A stretch of DNA of 24,983 nt from Saccoglossus kowalevskii (GCF_000003605.2 NW_003120491.1:1-24983); one strand, 5' to 3'. Shown: positions 1 to 8,680, counted from the first letter of the stretch. Translations and numbers: made by a program. Notes: a model not told the origin generated them from the sequence alone.

Positions 1-43
1 GCGGCCACAACAGGAATTGCCCTAACCACTAGACGATCACGGC
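1..43 (-). pseudogene. tRNA-His-like copy 1, cut by window edge
   Basis: Only the 5' half is inside the window. The anticodon GTG is present, but two extra bases lie in the anticodon-stem/D-arm region (caggaattgccc), which spoils the fold. It is otherwise the counterpart of copy 7. Confidence 0.7.
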
Positions 44-231
44 TAGCCAGTCATGTTCGGATTAAATGTTAGTCAGTAAGCGACGAATAAGTATAGTGCA
101 TTGATCTTGCATTTAATCTAAAGTTTATGATGACTGCGTGATTATGTTTGCTAACCTGTTACCCTGGAATAGAATTGAATGTAGAATTCAAAAATACGAA
201 TCAAAACAAAACAACGACATATCGCACAATC

Positions 232-303
232 TGCCGAGACCAGGATTCGAATCTGGGTTATTGCGGCCACAACGCAATGACCTAACCACTAGACGATCAC
301 GGC
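232..303 (-). pseudogene. tRNA-His-like copy 2 (GTG)
   Basis: G53A breaks the 53:61 pair and the second base of the B box. A24U breaks the 11:24 D-stem pair. Nearly identical to copy 8. Confidence 0.7.
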
Positions 304-493
304 TAGCCAGCCATGTTCGGATATCGTGCTACTCAGTAAGCGACGAATAAGTATAGTGCATTGATATTGCATTTAATCTGCAGTTTATGATGACTGCGTG
401 ATTATGTTTGCTCACCTGTTACCCTGGAAAAGTATTGAATGTAGAATCCCAAAATACGACTCAAAACAACAAAACAAAACATAACGCACAATC

Positions 494-564
494 TGCCGAG
501 ACCAGGATTCGAACCTGGGTTATTGAGGCCACAACGAAATGTCCTACCTACTAGACGATCACGC
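494..564 (-). pseudogene. tRNA-His-like copy 3, acceptor one base short
   Basis: One base is missing in the 5' acceptor strand. G29U and G40U spoil the anticodon stem, and G18A removes a conserved D-loop base. The GTG anticodon is kept. Counterpart of copy 9. Confidence 0.7.
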
Positions 565-755
565 AAGGCAGTCATGTTCGAATTGCGTGCTTCTCATGAA
601 GCGACGAATATGTATAGTGCATTGATCTTGCATTTAATCTGCAGTTTATGATGACTGCGTGATTATGTTTCGTAACCTGTTACTCTGAAATGGAATTGAA
701 TGTAGAATACCAAAATACGACTCAAAACAACAAAACAACGACATAACGCACAATC

Positions 756-827
756 TGCCGAGACCAGGATTCGAACCAAGGTTATTGCGGCCACAACGGA
801 ATGTCCTAACCACTAGACGATCACGGC
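756..827 (-). pseudogene. tRNA-His-like copy 4 (GTG)
   Basis: A51U and C50U weaken the T stem (accaagg word), and G29C gives C-C at 29:41. The B box itself is intact. Confidence 0.7.
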
Positions 828-1016
828 TAGCCCGTCAAGTTCGAATCAAGTGTTACTCAGTAAGCGACGAATAAATATAGTGCATTGATCTTGCATTTAA
901 TCTGCAGTTTGTGATGACTGCGTGATTATGTTTCATAACCTGTTACTCTGAAATGGAATTGAATGTAGAATCCCAAAATACGACTCAAAACAACAAGAAC
1001 TACAGATAGCACAATC

Positions 1017-1088
1017 TGCCCAGACCAAGATTCGAACCTGGGTTATTGCGGTCACAACGGAATGTCCTAACCACTAGACGATCACGGC
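1017..1088 (-). pseudogene. tRNA-His-like copy 5 (GTG)
   Basis: C69G opposes G4, so two of the seven acceptor pairs are lost. C62U alters the end of the B box, G37A changes the base after the anticodon, and G29C breaks the anticodon stem. Confidence 0.7.
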
Positions 1089-1277
1089 TAGCCCGTCAAG
1101 TTCGAATCAAGTGTTACTCAGTAAGCGACGAATAAATATAGTGCATTGATCTTGCATTTAATCTGCAGTTTGTGATGACTGCGTGATTATGTTTCATAAC
1201 CTGTTACTCTGAAATGGAATTGAATGTAGAATCCCAAAATACGACTCAAAACAACAAGAACTACATATCGCACAATC

Positions 1278-1349
1278 TGCCGAGACCAGGATTCGAACCT
1301 GGGTTATTGCGGGCACAACGCAATGTCCTAACCACTAGACGATCACGGC
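1278..1349 (-). tRNA. tRNA-His-like copy 6 (GTG), G37C
   Basis: The cloverleaf is complete apart from the 5:68 mismatch. The only change from the majority sequence is C at position 37, beside the anticodon. A and B boxes are intact, so transcription is plausible, but position 37 is normally a purine. Confidence 0.7.
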
Positions 1350-1500
1350 TAGCCTGTCGTGTTCGAATTACGTGCTATTCAGTAAGTGACGAATATGTAT
1401 AGTGCATTGATCTTGCATTTAATCTGCAGTTTATGATGACTGCGTGATTATGTTTCGTAACCTGTTACTCTGAAATGGAATTAAATGTAGAATACCAAAA
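1278..1500. repeat. Private monomer shared with 23301-23523
   Basis: Copy 6 and its flank share the rare words gcctgtcgtg and ggaattaaatg with copy 91, at a constant offset of 22,023 bp. No other monomer in the window combines them. Confidence 0.75.
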
Positions 1501-1538
1501 TACGACTCAAAACAACAAGAACTACATATAGCATAATC

Positions 1539-1610
1539 TGCCCAGACCAGGATTCGAACCTGGGTTATTGCGGCCACAACGGAATGCCCTAACCACTAGA
1601 CGATCACGGC
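1539..1610 (-). pseudogene. tRNA-His-like copy 7 (GTG)
   Basis: C69G (G4-G69) and G29C (C-C) break the acceptor and anticodon stems. A24G leaves a U-G wobble in the D stem. Confidence 0.7.
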
Positions 1611-1798
1611 TAGCCAGTCATGTTCGGATTAAATGTTAGTCAGTAAGCGACGAATAAGTATAGTGCATTGATCTTGCATTTAATCTAAAGTTTATGATGA
1701 CTGCGTGATTATGTTTGCTAACCTGTTACCCTGGAATAGAATTGAATGTAGAATTCAAAAATACGAATCAAAACAAAACAACGACATATCGCACAATC

Positions 1799-1870
1799 TG
1801 CCGAGACCAGGATTCGAATCTGGGTTATTGCGGCCACAACGCAATGACCTAACCACTAGACGATCACGGC
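1799..1870 (-). pseudogene. tRNA-His-like copy 8 (GTG)
   Basis: G53A and A24U, as in copy 2, within the 1,567-bp duplication. Confidence 0.7.
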
Positions 1871-2060
1871 TAGCCAGCCATGTTCGGATATCGTGCTACT
1901 CAGTAAGCGACGAATAAGTATAGTGCATTGATATTGCATTTAATCTGCAGTTTATGATGACTGCGTGATTATGTTTGCTCACCTGTTACCCAGGAAAAGT
2001 ATTGAATGTAGAATCCCAAAATACGACTCAAAACAACAAAACAAAACATAACGCACAATC

Positions 2061-2131
2061 TGCCGAGACCAGGATTCGAACCTGGGTTATTGAGGCCACA
2101 ACGAAATGTCCTACCTACTAGACGATCACGC
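2061..2131 (-). pseudogene. tRNA-His-like copy 9, acceptor one base short
   Basis: Carries the same acceptor deletion, G18A, G29U and G40U as copy 3, so these changes predate the duplication. Confidence 0.7.
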
Positions 2132-2320
2132 AAGGCAGTCATGTTCGAATTGCGTGCTTCTCATGAAGCGACGAATATGTATAGTGCATTGATCTTGCAT
2201 TTAATCTGCAGTTTATGATGACTGCGTGATTATGTTTCGTAACCTGTTACTCTGAAATGGAATTGAATGTAGAATACCAAAATACGACTCAAAACAACAA
2301 GAACTACATATAGCACAATC

Positions 2321-2392
2321 TGCCGAGACCAGGATTCGAACCTGGGTTATTGCGGCCACAACGTAATGTCCTAACCACTAGACGATCACGGC
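2321..2392 (-). tRNA. tRNA-His-like copy 10 (GTG), G29A
   Basis: One change only: A29 facing C41 in the anticodon stem. The internal promoter boxes are intact. Confidence 0.68.
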
Positions 2393-2552
2393 TAGCCAGT
2401 CACGTTCGGAGTAAGTGTTGCTCAGTAAGCGAAGAATAAGTATAGTGCATTGGTCTTTGCATTTAATCTAAAGTTTATGATGACTGCGTGATTATGTTTG
2501 CTAACCTGTTACTCTGAAATGGAATTGAATGTAGAATACCAAAATACGACTC

Positions 2553-2556
2553 AAAA
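2553..2556 (-). terminator. T4 run after copy 11
   Basis: TTTT on the minus strand, 26 nt beyond the tRNA 3' end. A second run follows at 2541-2544. T4 or longer is the usual Pol III stop. Confidence 0.5.
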
Positions 2557-2582
2557 CAACAAGAACTACATATAGCACAATC

Positions 2583-2654
2583 TGCCGAGACCAGGATTCG
2601 AACCTGGGTTATTGCGGCCACAACGCAATGTCCTAACCACTAGACGATCACGGC
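2583..2654 (-). tRNA. tRNA-His (GTG) copy 11, majority sequence
   Basis: Identical to the 72-nt majority sequence. All stems pair except U5-U68. D stem is GTCT/GGAC, anticodon stem TTGCG/CGCAA with GTG at 34-36, and T arm CCAGG/CCTGG with TTCGAAT loop. The A box region (TCGTCTAGTGG) and B box fit the Pol III type 2 promoter. The base at -1 is A and CCA is not encoded, so a working product would need G-1 and CCA added later. Truncated copy 12 lies directly upstream with no T4 between them. Confidence 0.82.
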
Positions 2655-2754
2655 TAGCCAGTCATGTTCGAATTACGTGCTATTCAGTAAGTGACGAATA
2701 TGTATAGTGCATTGATCTTGCATTTAATCGGCAGTTTATGATGACTGCGTGATT

Positions 2755-2823
2755 CGAGACCAGGATTCGAACCTGGGTTATTGCGGCCACAACGCAATGT
2801 CCTAACCACTAGACGATCGCGGA
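2755..2823 (-). pseudogene. tRNA-His-like copy 12, 3' end deleted
   Basis: About 92 bp of spacer plus the last three bases of the tRNA (C72, A73 and G71 side) are missing, giving the junction gtgattcgagacc. G1U and U5C change the 5' acceptor strand. The T4 terminator region is gone, so transcription would run on into copy 11. Confidence 0.75.
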
Positions 2824-3012
2824 AAGCCAGTCAAGTTCGGATTAAGTGTTACTCAGGAAGCGACGAATAAGTATAGTGCATTGATCTTGCATTTAATCTA
2901 CAGTTTATGATGACTGAGTGATTATGTTTCGTCACCTGTTACTCTGAAATGGAATTGAATGTAGAATACCAAAATACGACTCAAAACAACAAGAACTACA
3001 TATCGCACAATC

Positions 3013-3084
3013 TGCCGAGACCAGCATTCGAACCTGTGTTATTGCGGCCACAAAGCAATGCCCTAACCACTAGACGATCACGGC
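3013..3084 (-). pseudogene. tRNA-His-like copy 13 (GTG)
   Basis: C61G breaks the B box and T stem, C49A breaks 49:65, and G31U breaks the base pair closing the anticodon loop. A24G leaves a wobble. Confidence 0.7.
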
Positions 3085-3273
3085 GAGCCAGTCATATTCG
3101 GATTTCGTGTTACGCAGTAAACGACCAATAAGTATAGTGCATTGATCTTGCATTTAATCTGCAGTTTATGATGACTGCGTGATTATGTTTGCTAACCTGT
3201 TACCCTGGAAAAGAATTGAATGTAGAATCCCAAAATACGACTCAAAACAACAAGAACTACATTTAGCACAATC

Positions 3274-3345
3274 TGCCGAGACCAGGATTCGAACCTGGGT
3301 TATTGCGGCCACAACGCAATGTACTAACCACTAGACGATCACGGC
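3274..3345 (-). tRNA. tRNA-His-like copy 14 (GTG), G23U
   Basis: Single change, U23 facing C12 in the D stem. B box and anticodon are intact. Counterpart of copy 10. Confidence 0.67.
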
Positions 3346-3504
3346 TAGCCAGTCACGTTCGGAGTAAGTGTTGCTCAGTAAGCGAAGAATAAGTATAGTG
3401 CATTGGTCTTGCATTTAATCTAAAGTTTATGATGACTGCGTGATTATGTTTGCTAACCTGTTACTCTGAAATGGAATTGAATGTAGAATACCAAAATACG
3501 ACTC

Positions 3505-3508
3505 AAAA
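3505..3508 (-). terminator. T4 run after copy 15
   Basis: TTTT, 26 nt beyond the gene. It would also end any joined transcript started at truncated copy 16. Confidence 0.5.
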
Positions 3509-3534
3509 CAACAAGAACTACATATAGCATAATC

Positions 3535-3606
3535 TGCCGAGACCAGGATTCGAACCTGGGTTATTGCGGCCACAACGCAATGTCCTAACCACTAGACGAT
3601 CACGGC
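3535..3606 (-). tRNA. tRNA-His (GTG) copy 15, majority sequence
   Basis: Exact majority sequence with only U5-U68 unpaired. It lies directly downstream (in the sense of minus-strand transcription) of truncated copy 16 with no T4 between, so a joined precursor of the two is possible. Confidence 0.82.
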
Positions 3607-3706
3607 TAGCCAGTCATGTTCGAATTACGTGCTATTCAGTAAGTGACGAATATGTATAGTGCATTGATCTTGCATTTAATCGGCAGTTTATGATGACTGC
3701 GTGATT

Positions 3707-3775
3707 CGAGACCAGGATTCGAACCTGGGTTATTTCGGCCACAACGCAATGTCCTAACCACTAGACGATCGCGGA
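3707..3775 (-). pseudogene. tRNA-His-like copy 16, 3' end deleted
   Basis: Same deletion junction and G1U/U5C as copy 12, plus C41A in the anticodon stem. Confidence 0.75.
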
Positions 3776-3964
3776 TAGCCAGTCAAGTTCGGATGAAGTG
3801 TTACTCAGGAAGCGACGAATAAGTATAGTGCATTGATCTTGCATTTAATCTACAGTTTATGATGACTGAGTGATTATGTTTCGTAACCTGTTACACTGAA
3901 ATGGAATTGAATGTAGAATACCAAAATACTACTCAAAACAACAAGAACTACATATAGCACAATC

Positions 3965-4040
3965 TGCCGAGACCAGGCCGGATGAGAACCTGGGTTATTG
4001 CGGCCACAACGCAATGTCCTAACCACTGGACGATCACGGA
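3965..4040 (-). pseudogene. tRNA-His-like copy 17, 4-nt T-loop insertion
   Basis: The T arm reads caggccggatgagaacct on the plus strand, four bases longer than normal, and destroys the B box. U13C makes a Watson-Crick D-stem pair with G22, and G1U breaks 1:72. Confidence 0.72.
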
Positions 4041-4228
4041 TAGCCAGTCATGTTCGGATTTAGTGTTACTCAGTAAGCGACGAATAAGTATAGTGCATTG
4101 ATCTTGCATTTAATCTAAAGTTTATGATGACTGCGTGATTATGTTTGCTAACCTGTTACCCTGGAATGGAATTGAATGTAGAATTCAAAAATACGAATCA
4201 AAACAAAACAACGACATATCGCACAATC

Positions 4229-4300
4229 TGCCGAGACCAGGATTCGAATCTGGGTTATTGCGGCCACAACGCAATGACCTAACCACTAGACGATCACGGC
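4229..4300 (-). pseudogene. tRNA-His-like copy 18 (GTG)
   Basis: G53A and A24U. Its 5' flank has gacaaaaacgtaagtgc in place of the TATA-like word, which puts a T5 run upstream of the gene. Confidence 0.7.
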
Positions 4301-4488
4301 TAGCCAGCCATGTTCGAATTACGTGCTACTCAGTAAGCGACAAAAACGTAAGTGCATTGATCTTGCATTTTATCTGCAGTTTATGATGACTGCGTGATTA
4401 TGTTCCGTAACCTGTTACTCTGAAATGGAATTGAATGTAGTATCCCAAAATACGACTCAAAACAACAAGAACTACATATAGCACAATC

Positions 4489-4560
4489 TGCCGAGACCAG
4501 GATTCGAATCTGGGTTATTGCGGCAACAACGCAATGTCCTAACCACTAGACGATCACGGC
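4489..4560 (-). pseudogene. tRNA-like copy 19, anticodon GTT (Asn)
   Basis: G36U converts the anticodon from GTG to GTT while the loop stays seven bases long. G53A weakens the B box. The body remains tRNA-His-like, so this is probably a chance mutation. Confidence 0.72.
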
Positions 4561-4751
4561 TAGCCAGCCATGTTCGGATATCGTGCTACTCAGTAAGCGA
4601 CGAATAAGTATAGTGCATTGATATTGCATTTAATCTGCAGTTTATGATGACTGCGTGATTATGTTTGCTAACCTGTACCCTGGAAAAGAATTGAATGTAT
4701 AATCCCAAAATGCGACACAAAACAACAACAAAAACAACATATCGCACAATT

Positions 4752-4823
4752 CGCCGAAACCAGGATTCGAACCTGGGTTATTGCGGCCACAACGCAATGT
4801 CCTAACCACTAGACGATCACGGC
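4752..4823 (-). tRNA. tRNA-His-like copy 20 (GTG), A73G
   Basis: The discriminator base is G, and C67U gives a G-U pair. Stems otherwise pair and the B box is perfect. Loss of A73 would be unusual for an animal tRNA-His. Confidence 0.62.
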
Positions 4824-5012
4824 TAGCCAGCCATGTTCGAATTACGTGCTATTCAGTAAGTGACGAATATTTATAGTGCATTGTTCTTGCATTTAATCGG
4901 CAGTTTATGATGACTGCGTGATTATGTTTCGTAACCTGTTACTCTGAAATGGAATTGAATGTAGAATACCAAAAAACGACTCAAAACAACAAGAACTACA
5001 TATAGCACGATC

Positions 5013-5084
5013 TGCCGAGACCAGGATTAGAACCTGGGTTATTGCGGCCACGACGCAATGTCCTAACCACAGGACGATCACGGA
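5013..5084 (-). pseudogene. tRNA-His-like copy 21, U33 lost
   Basis: U33C removes the near-universal U before the anticodon. G57U alters the B box, A14U removes a conserved D-loop base, and G1U breaks 1:72. Confidence 0.7.
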
Positions 5085-5274
5085 TAGCCAGTCACTTTCG
5101 GATTACGTGTTACGCAGTAAGCGACGAATAATTATAGTGCATTGATCTTGCATTTAATCTGCAGTTTATGATGACTGCGTGATTATGTTTGCTAACCTGT
5201 TACCCTGGAAAAGAATTGAATGTAGAATCCCAAAATACGACTCAAAACAACAAAACAAAACATAACGCACAATC

Positions 5275-5346
5275 TGCCGAGTCCATGACTCGAACCTGGG
5301 TTATTGAGGCCACAACGCAATGTCCTAACCACTAGACGATCACGGC
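5275..5346 (-). pseudogene. tRNA-His-like copy 22 (GTG)
   Basis: U66A breaks 7:66, C62A breaks the T stem and the end of the B box, A59G is in the T loop, and G40U breaks the anticodon stem. Confidence 0.7.
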
Positions 5347-5537
5347 TAGCCAGTCATATTCGGATTACGTGTTACGCAGTAAGCGACGAATAAGTATAGT
5401 GCATTGATCTTGCATTTAATCTGCAGTTCATGATGACTGCGTGATTATGTTTGCTAACCTGTTACCCTGGAAAAGAATTGAATGTAGAATTCAAAAATAC
5501 GACTCAAAACAACAAAACAACGACTTATCGCACAATC

Positions 5538-5609
5538 TGGCGAGACCAGCATTCGAACCTGTGTTATTGCGGCCACAACGCATTGCCCTAACCACTAGAC
5601 GATCACGGC
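5538..5609 (-). pseudogene. tRNA-His-like copy 23 (GTG)
   Basis: G71C, C61G, C49A and U27A each remove a pair. Same set of changes as copy 48. Confidence 0.7.
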
Positions 5610-5799
5610 TAGCCAGTCATATTCGGATTACGTGTTACGCAGTAAGCGACGAATAAGTATAGTGCATTGATCTTGCATTTAATCTGAAGTTTATGATGAC
5701 TGCGTGATGATGTTTGCTAACCTGTTACCCTGGAAAAGAATTGAATGTAGAATCCCAAAATACGACTCAAAACAACAAAACAAAACATAACGCACAATC

Positions 5800-5871
5800 T
5801 GCCGAGACCAGGATTCGAACCTGGCTTATTGAGGCCAAAACGCAATGTCCTAACCACTAGACGATCACGGC
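5800..5871 (-). pseudogene. tRNA-like copy 24, anticodon TTG with internal T4
   Basis: G34U changes the anticodon to TTG (Gln) and makes the loop start TTTT, an expected Pol III stop inside the gene. G40U and C47G are further changes. Counterpart of copy 49. Confidence 0.75.
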
Positions 5872-6060
5872 AAGGCAGTCATGTTCGAATTACGTGCTTC
5901 TCATGAAGCGACGAATATGTATAGTGCATTGATCTTGCATTTAATCTGCAGTTTATGATGACTGCGTGATTATGTTTCGTAACCTGTTACTCTGAAATGG
6001 AATTGAATGTAGAATACCAAAATACAACTCAAAACAACAAGAACTACATATAGCACAATC

Positions 6061-6132
6061 TGCCCAGACCAGGATTCGAACCTGGGTTATTGCGACCACA
6101 ACGGAATGTCCTAACCACTAGACGATCACGGC
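6061..6132 (-). pseudogene. tRNA-His-like copy 25 (GTG)
   Basis: C69G and G29C break two stems, and C38U changes the last loop base. B box intact. Confidence 0.7.
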
Positions 6133-6321
6133 TAGCCAGTCACGTTCGGAGTAAGTGTTGCTCAGTAAGGGAAGAATAAGTATAGTGCATTGATCTTGCA
6201 TTTAATATACAGTTGATGATGACTGCGTGATTATGTTTGCTAACCTGTTACTCTGAAATGGAATTGAATGTAGAATACCAAAATACGACTCAAAACAACA
6301 AGAACTACATAGAGCACAATC

Positions 6322-6393
6322 TGCCGAGACCAGAATACGAACCTGGGTTATGGCGGCCACAACGCAATGTCCTAACCACTAGACGATCACGGC
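6322..6393 (-). pseudogene. tRNA-His-like copy 26 (GTG)
   Basis: A58U alters an invariant T-loop and B-box base, C61U leaves a wobble, and A42C breaks 28:42. Confidence 0.68.
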
Positions 6394-6583
6394 TAGCCAG
6401 CCATGTTCGGATATCGTGCTACTCAGTAAGCGACGAATAAGTATAGTGCATTGATCTTGCATTTAATCGGCAGTTTATGATGACTGCGTGATTATGTTTG
6501 CAAATCTGTTACCCTGGAAAAGAATTGAATGTAGAATCCCAAAATACGACTCAAAACAACAAAACAAAACATAACGCACAATC

Positions 6584-6659
6584 TGCCGAGACCAGGCCGG
6601 ATTAGAACCTGGGTTATTGCGGCCACAACGCAATGTCCTAACCACTGGACGATCACGGA
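6584..6659 (-). pseudogene. tRNA-His-like copy 27, 4-nt T-loop insertion
   Basis: Same insertion type as copy 17 (ccggattag variant), with U13C and G1U. Confidence 0.72.
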
Positions 6660-6847
6660 TAGCCAGTCATGTTCGGATTTAGTGTTACTCAGTATGCGAC
6701 GAATAAGTATAGTGCATTGATCTTGCATTTAATCTAAAGTTTATGATGACTGCGTGATTATGTTTGCTAACCTGTTACCCTGGAATGGAATTGAATGTAG
6801 AATTCAAAAATACGAATCAAAACAAAACAACGACATATCGCACAATC

Positions 6848-6919
6848 TGCCGAGACCAGGATTCGAATCTGGGTTATTGCGGCCACAACGCAATGACCTA
6901 ACCACTAGACGATCACGGC
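6848..6919 (-). pseudogene. tRNA-His-like copy 28 (GTG)
   Basis: G53A and A24U, with the T5-bearing 5' flank as in copy 18. Confidence 0.7.
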
Positions 6920-7107
6920 TAGCCAGCCATGTTCGAATTACGTGCTACTCAGTAAGCGACAAAAACGTAAGTGCATTGATCTTGCATTTTATCTGCAGTT
7001 TATGATGACTGCGTGATTATGTTCCGTAACCTGTTACTCTGAAAGGGAATTGAATGTAGTATCCCAAAATACGACTCAAAACAACAAGAACTACATATAG
7101 CACAATC

Positions 7108-7179
7108 TGCCGAGACCAGGATTCGAATCTGGGTTATTGCGGCCACAACGCAATGTCCTAACCACTAGACGATCACGGC
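7108..7179 (-). tRNA. tRNA-His-like copy 29 (GTG), G53A
   Basis: The sole change is G53A, which breaks the last T-stem pair and the second B-box base. Anticodon and D arms are intact. Confidence 0.6.
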
Positions 7180-7369
7180 TAGCCAGCCATGTTCGGATAT
7201 CGTGCTACTCAGTAAGCGACGAATAAGTATAGTGCATTGATATTGCATTTAATCTGCAGTTTATGATGACTGCGTGATTATGTTGGCTAACCTGTTACCC
7301 TGGAAAAGAATTGAATGTAGAATCCCAAAATACGACTCAAAACAACAAAACAAAACATAACGCACAATC

Positions 7370-7445
7370 TGCCGAGACCAGGCCGGATTAGAACCTGGGT
7401 TATTGCGGCCACAACGCAATGTCCTAACCACTGGACGATCACGGA
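7370..7445 (-). pseudogene. tRNA-His-like copy 30, 4-nt T-loop insertion
   Basis: Third copy with the ccggattag T-loop insertion, U13C and G1U. It follows the trio led by copy 27. Confidence 0.72.
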
Positions 7446-7633
7446 TAGCCAGTCATGTTCGGATTTAGTGTTACTCAGTAAGCGACGAATAATTATAGTG
7501 CATTGATCTTGCATTTAATCTAAAGTTTATGATGACTGCGTGATTATGTTTGCTAACCTGTTACCCTGGAATGGAATTGAATGTAGAATTCAAAAATACG
7601 AATCAAAACAAAACAACGACATATCGCACAATC

Positions 7634-7705
7634 TGCCGAGACCAGGATTCGAATCTGGGTTATTGCGGCCACAACGCAATGACCTAACCACTAGACGATC
7701 ACGGC
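7634..7705 (-). pseudogene. tRNA-His-like copy 31 (GTG)
   Basis: G53A and A24U. The 5' flank has caaaaacataag in place of the TATA-like word. Confidence 0.7.
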
Positions 7706-7893
7706 TAGCCAGCCATGTTCGAATTACGTGCTACTCAGTAAACGACAAAAACATAAGTGCATTGATCTTGCATTTTATCTGCAGTTTATGATGACTGCGT
7801 GATTATGTTCCGTAACCTGTTACACTGAAATGGAATTGAATGTAGTATCCCAAAATACGACTCAAAACAACAAGAACTACATATAGCACAATC

Positions 7894-7965
7894 TGCCGAG
7901 ACCAGGATCCGAATCTGGGTTATTGCGGCCACAACGCAATGTTCTAACCACTAGACGATCACGGC
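7894..7965 (-). pseudogene. tRNA-His-like copy 32 (GTG)
   Basis: G53A plus A58G in the T loop, and G23A breaks the D stem, so it is further degraded than copies 29 and 44. Confidence 0.7.
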
Positions 7966-8135
7966 TAGCCAGTCAAGTTCGGATCAAGTGTTACTCAGTA
8001 AGCGACGAATAAGTATAGTGCATTGATCTTGCATTTAATCTACAGTTTATGATGACTGCGTGATTATGTTTGCAAATCTGTTACCCTGAAATGGAATTGA
8101 ATGTAGAATTCCAAAATGCGATTCAAAAGAACAAC

Positions 8136-8140
8136 AAAAA
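8136..8140 (-). terminator. T5 run after copy 33
   Basis: TTTTT, 17 nt beyond the gene, with a further TTTT at 8125-8128. Confidence 0.55.
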
Positions 8141-8157
8141 CAACATATCGCACAATT

Positions 8158-8229
8158 TGCCGAGACCAGGATTCGAACCTGGGTTATTGCGGCCACAACG
8201 CAATGTCCTAACCACTAGACGATCACGGC
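8158..8229 (-). tRNA. tRNA-His (GTG) copy 33, majority sequence
   Basis: Exact majority sequence. The 3' trailer is of the caacaaaaacaac type, giving a T5 run only 17 nt after the gene, the strongest terminator among the six exact copies. The rare trailer type is shared with copies 20 and 45. Confidence 0.83.
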
Positions 8230-8418
8230 TAGCCAGTCATGTTCGCATTACGTGCTATTCAGTAAGTGACGAATATTTATAGTGCATTGTTCTTGCATTT
8301 AATCGGCAGTTTATGATGACTGCGTGATTATGTTTCGTAACCTGTTACTCTGAAATGGAATTGATTGTAGAATACCAAAATACGACTCAAAACAACAAGA
8401 ACTACATATAGCACAATC

Positions 8419-8490
8419 TGCCGAGACCAGGATTCGAACCTGGGTTATTGCGGCCACAACGCAATGTCCTAACCACAGGACGATCACGGA
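8419..8490 (-). pseudogene. tRNA-His-like copy 34 (GTG)
   Basis: G1U breaks the terminal acceptor pair, A14U removes a conserved base, and U13C strengthens the D stem. B box intact. Confidence 0.65.
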
Positions 8491-8680
8491 TAGCCAGTCA
8501 AGTTCGGATTACGTGATTCGCAGTAAGCGACGAATAAGTATAGTGCATTGATCTTGCATTTAATCTGCAGTTTATGATGACTGCGTGATTATGTTTGCTA
8601 ACCTGTTACCCTGGAAAAGAATTGAATGTAGAATCCCAAAATACGACTCAAAACAACAAAACAAAACATAACGAACAATC

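Larger units (their letters stand above)
44..735. repeat. Six-monomer-spaced duplication, left member
   Basis: This segment, containing copies 2 and 3, is nearly identical to 1611-2302 at a constant offset of 1,567 bp. Both share the unusual copy with a one-base-short acceptor and ctacctact D loop. Identity ends where the A/C-rich spacer type changes, near 735. Confidence 0.85.
1611..2302. repeat. Six-monomer-spaced duplication, right member
   Basis: Partner of 44-735, containing copies 8 and 9. One visible difference is accctgg to acccagg near 1990. The private acceptor deletion of copy 9 is shared with copy 3, so the two descend from one duplication. Confidence 0.85.
2321..3005. repeat. 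952-bp block duplication with truncated monomer, left member
   Basis: Copies 10, 11 and 12 and the following spacer recur at 3274-3957 with an offset of 952-953 bp, equal to three full monomers plus one short monomer. Shared markers are cattggtct in the spacer, the truncated monomer and the gatcgcgga acceptor end. Confidence 0.85.
3274..3957. repeat. 952-bp block duplication with truncated monomer, right member
   Basis: Copies 14, 15 and 16 with flanks, partner of 2321-3005. The deletion junction is identical in both members, so the deletion preceded the duplication. Confidence 0.85.
3965..4560. repeat. Insertion-led trio, member 1 (copies 17-19)
   Basis: A copy with a 4-nt longer T loop (caggccggat) is followed by an A24U/G53A copy and a G53A copy. 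The same order recurs at 6584-7179 and 7370-7965. Confidence 0.8.
4229..6132. repeat. Eight-monomer block, left member
   Basis: Copies 18 to 25 match copies 43 to 50 monomer by monomer at an offset of 6,537-6,539 bp. Shared rare markers occur in the same order: the cgccga start, the acagg D loop with cgga acceptor, the catga T arm, tggcgag, the gccaaaacg anticodon variant and tgcccag. Confidence 0.88.
6584..7179. repeat. Insertion-led trio, member 2 (copies 27-29)
   Basis: Same three-monomer order as 3965-4560. It stands directly before member 3 with a repeat interval of 786 bp. Confidence 0.8.
7370..7965. repeat. Insertion-led trio, member 3 (copies 30-32)
   Basis: Tandem neighbour of member 2. 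The third copy has gained A58G and G23A, changes not present in the other two members. Confidence 0.8.

Noticed and set aside
2655-2751. CENP-B box in the spacer (ttcg words beside the tRNA 5' end)
   Set aside because: The TTCG start occurs, but the CGGG part of the 17-bp motif is not found at the required spacing in the monomers inspected.
2752-2765. Second B box created at the deletion junction of copy 12 (gattcga)
   Set aside because: Seven bases match the B-box core, but the neighbouring bases do not, so it is more likely a coincidence of the junction.
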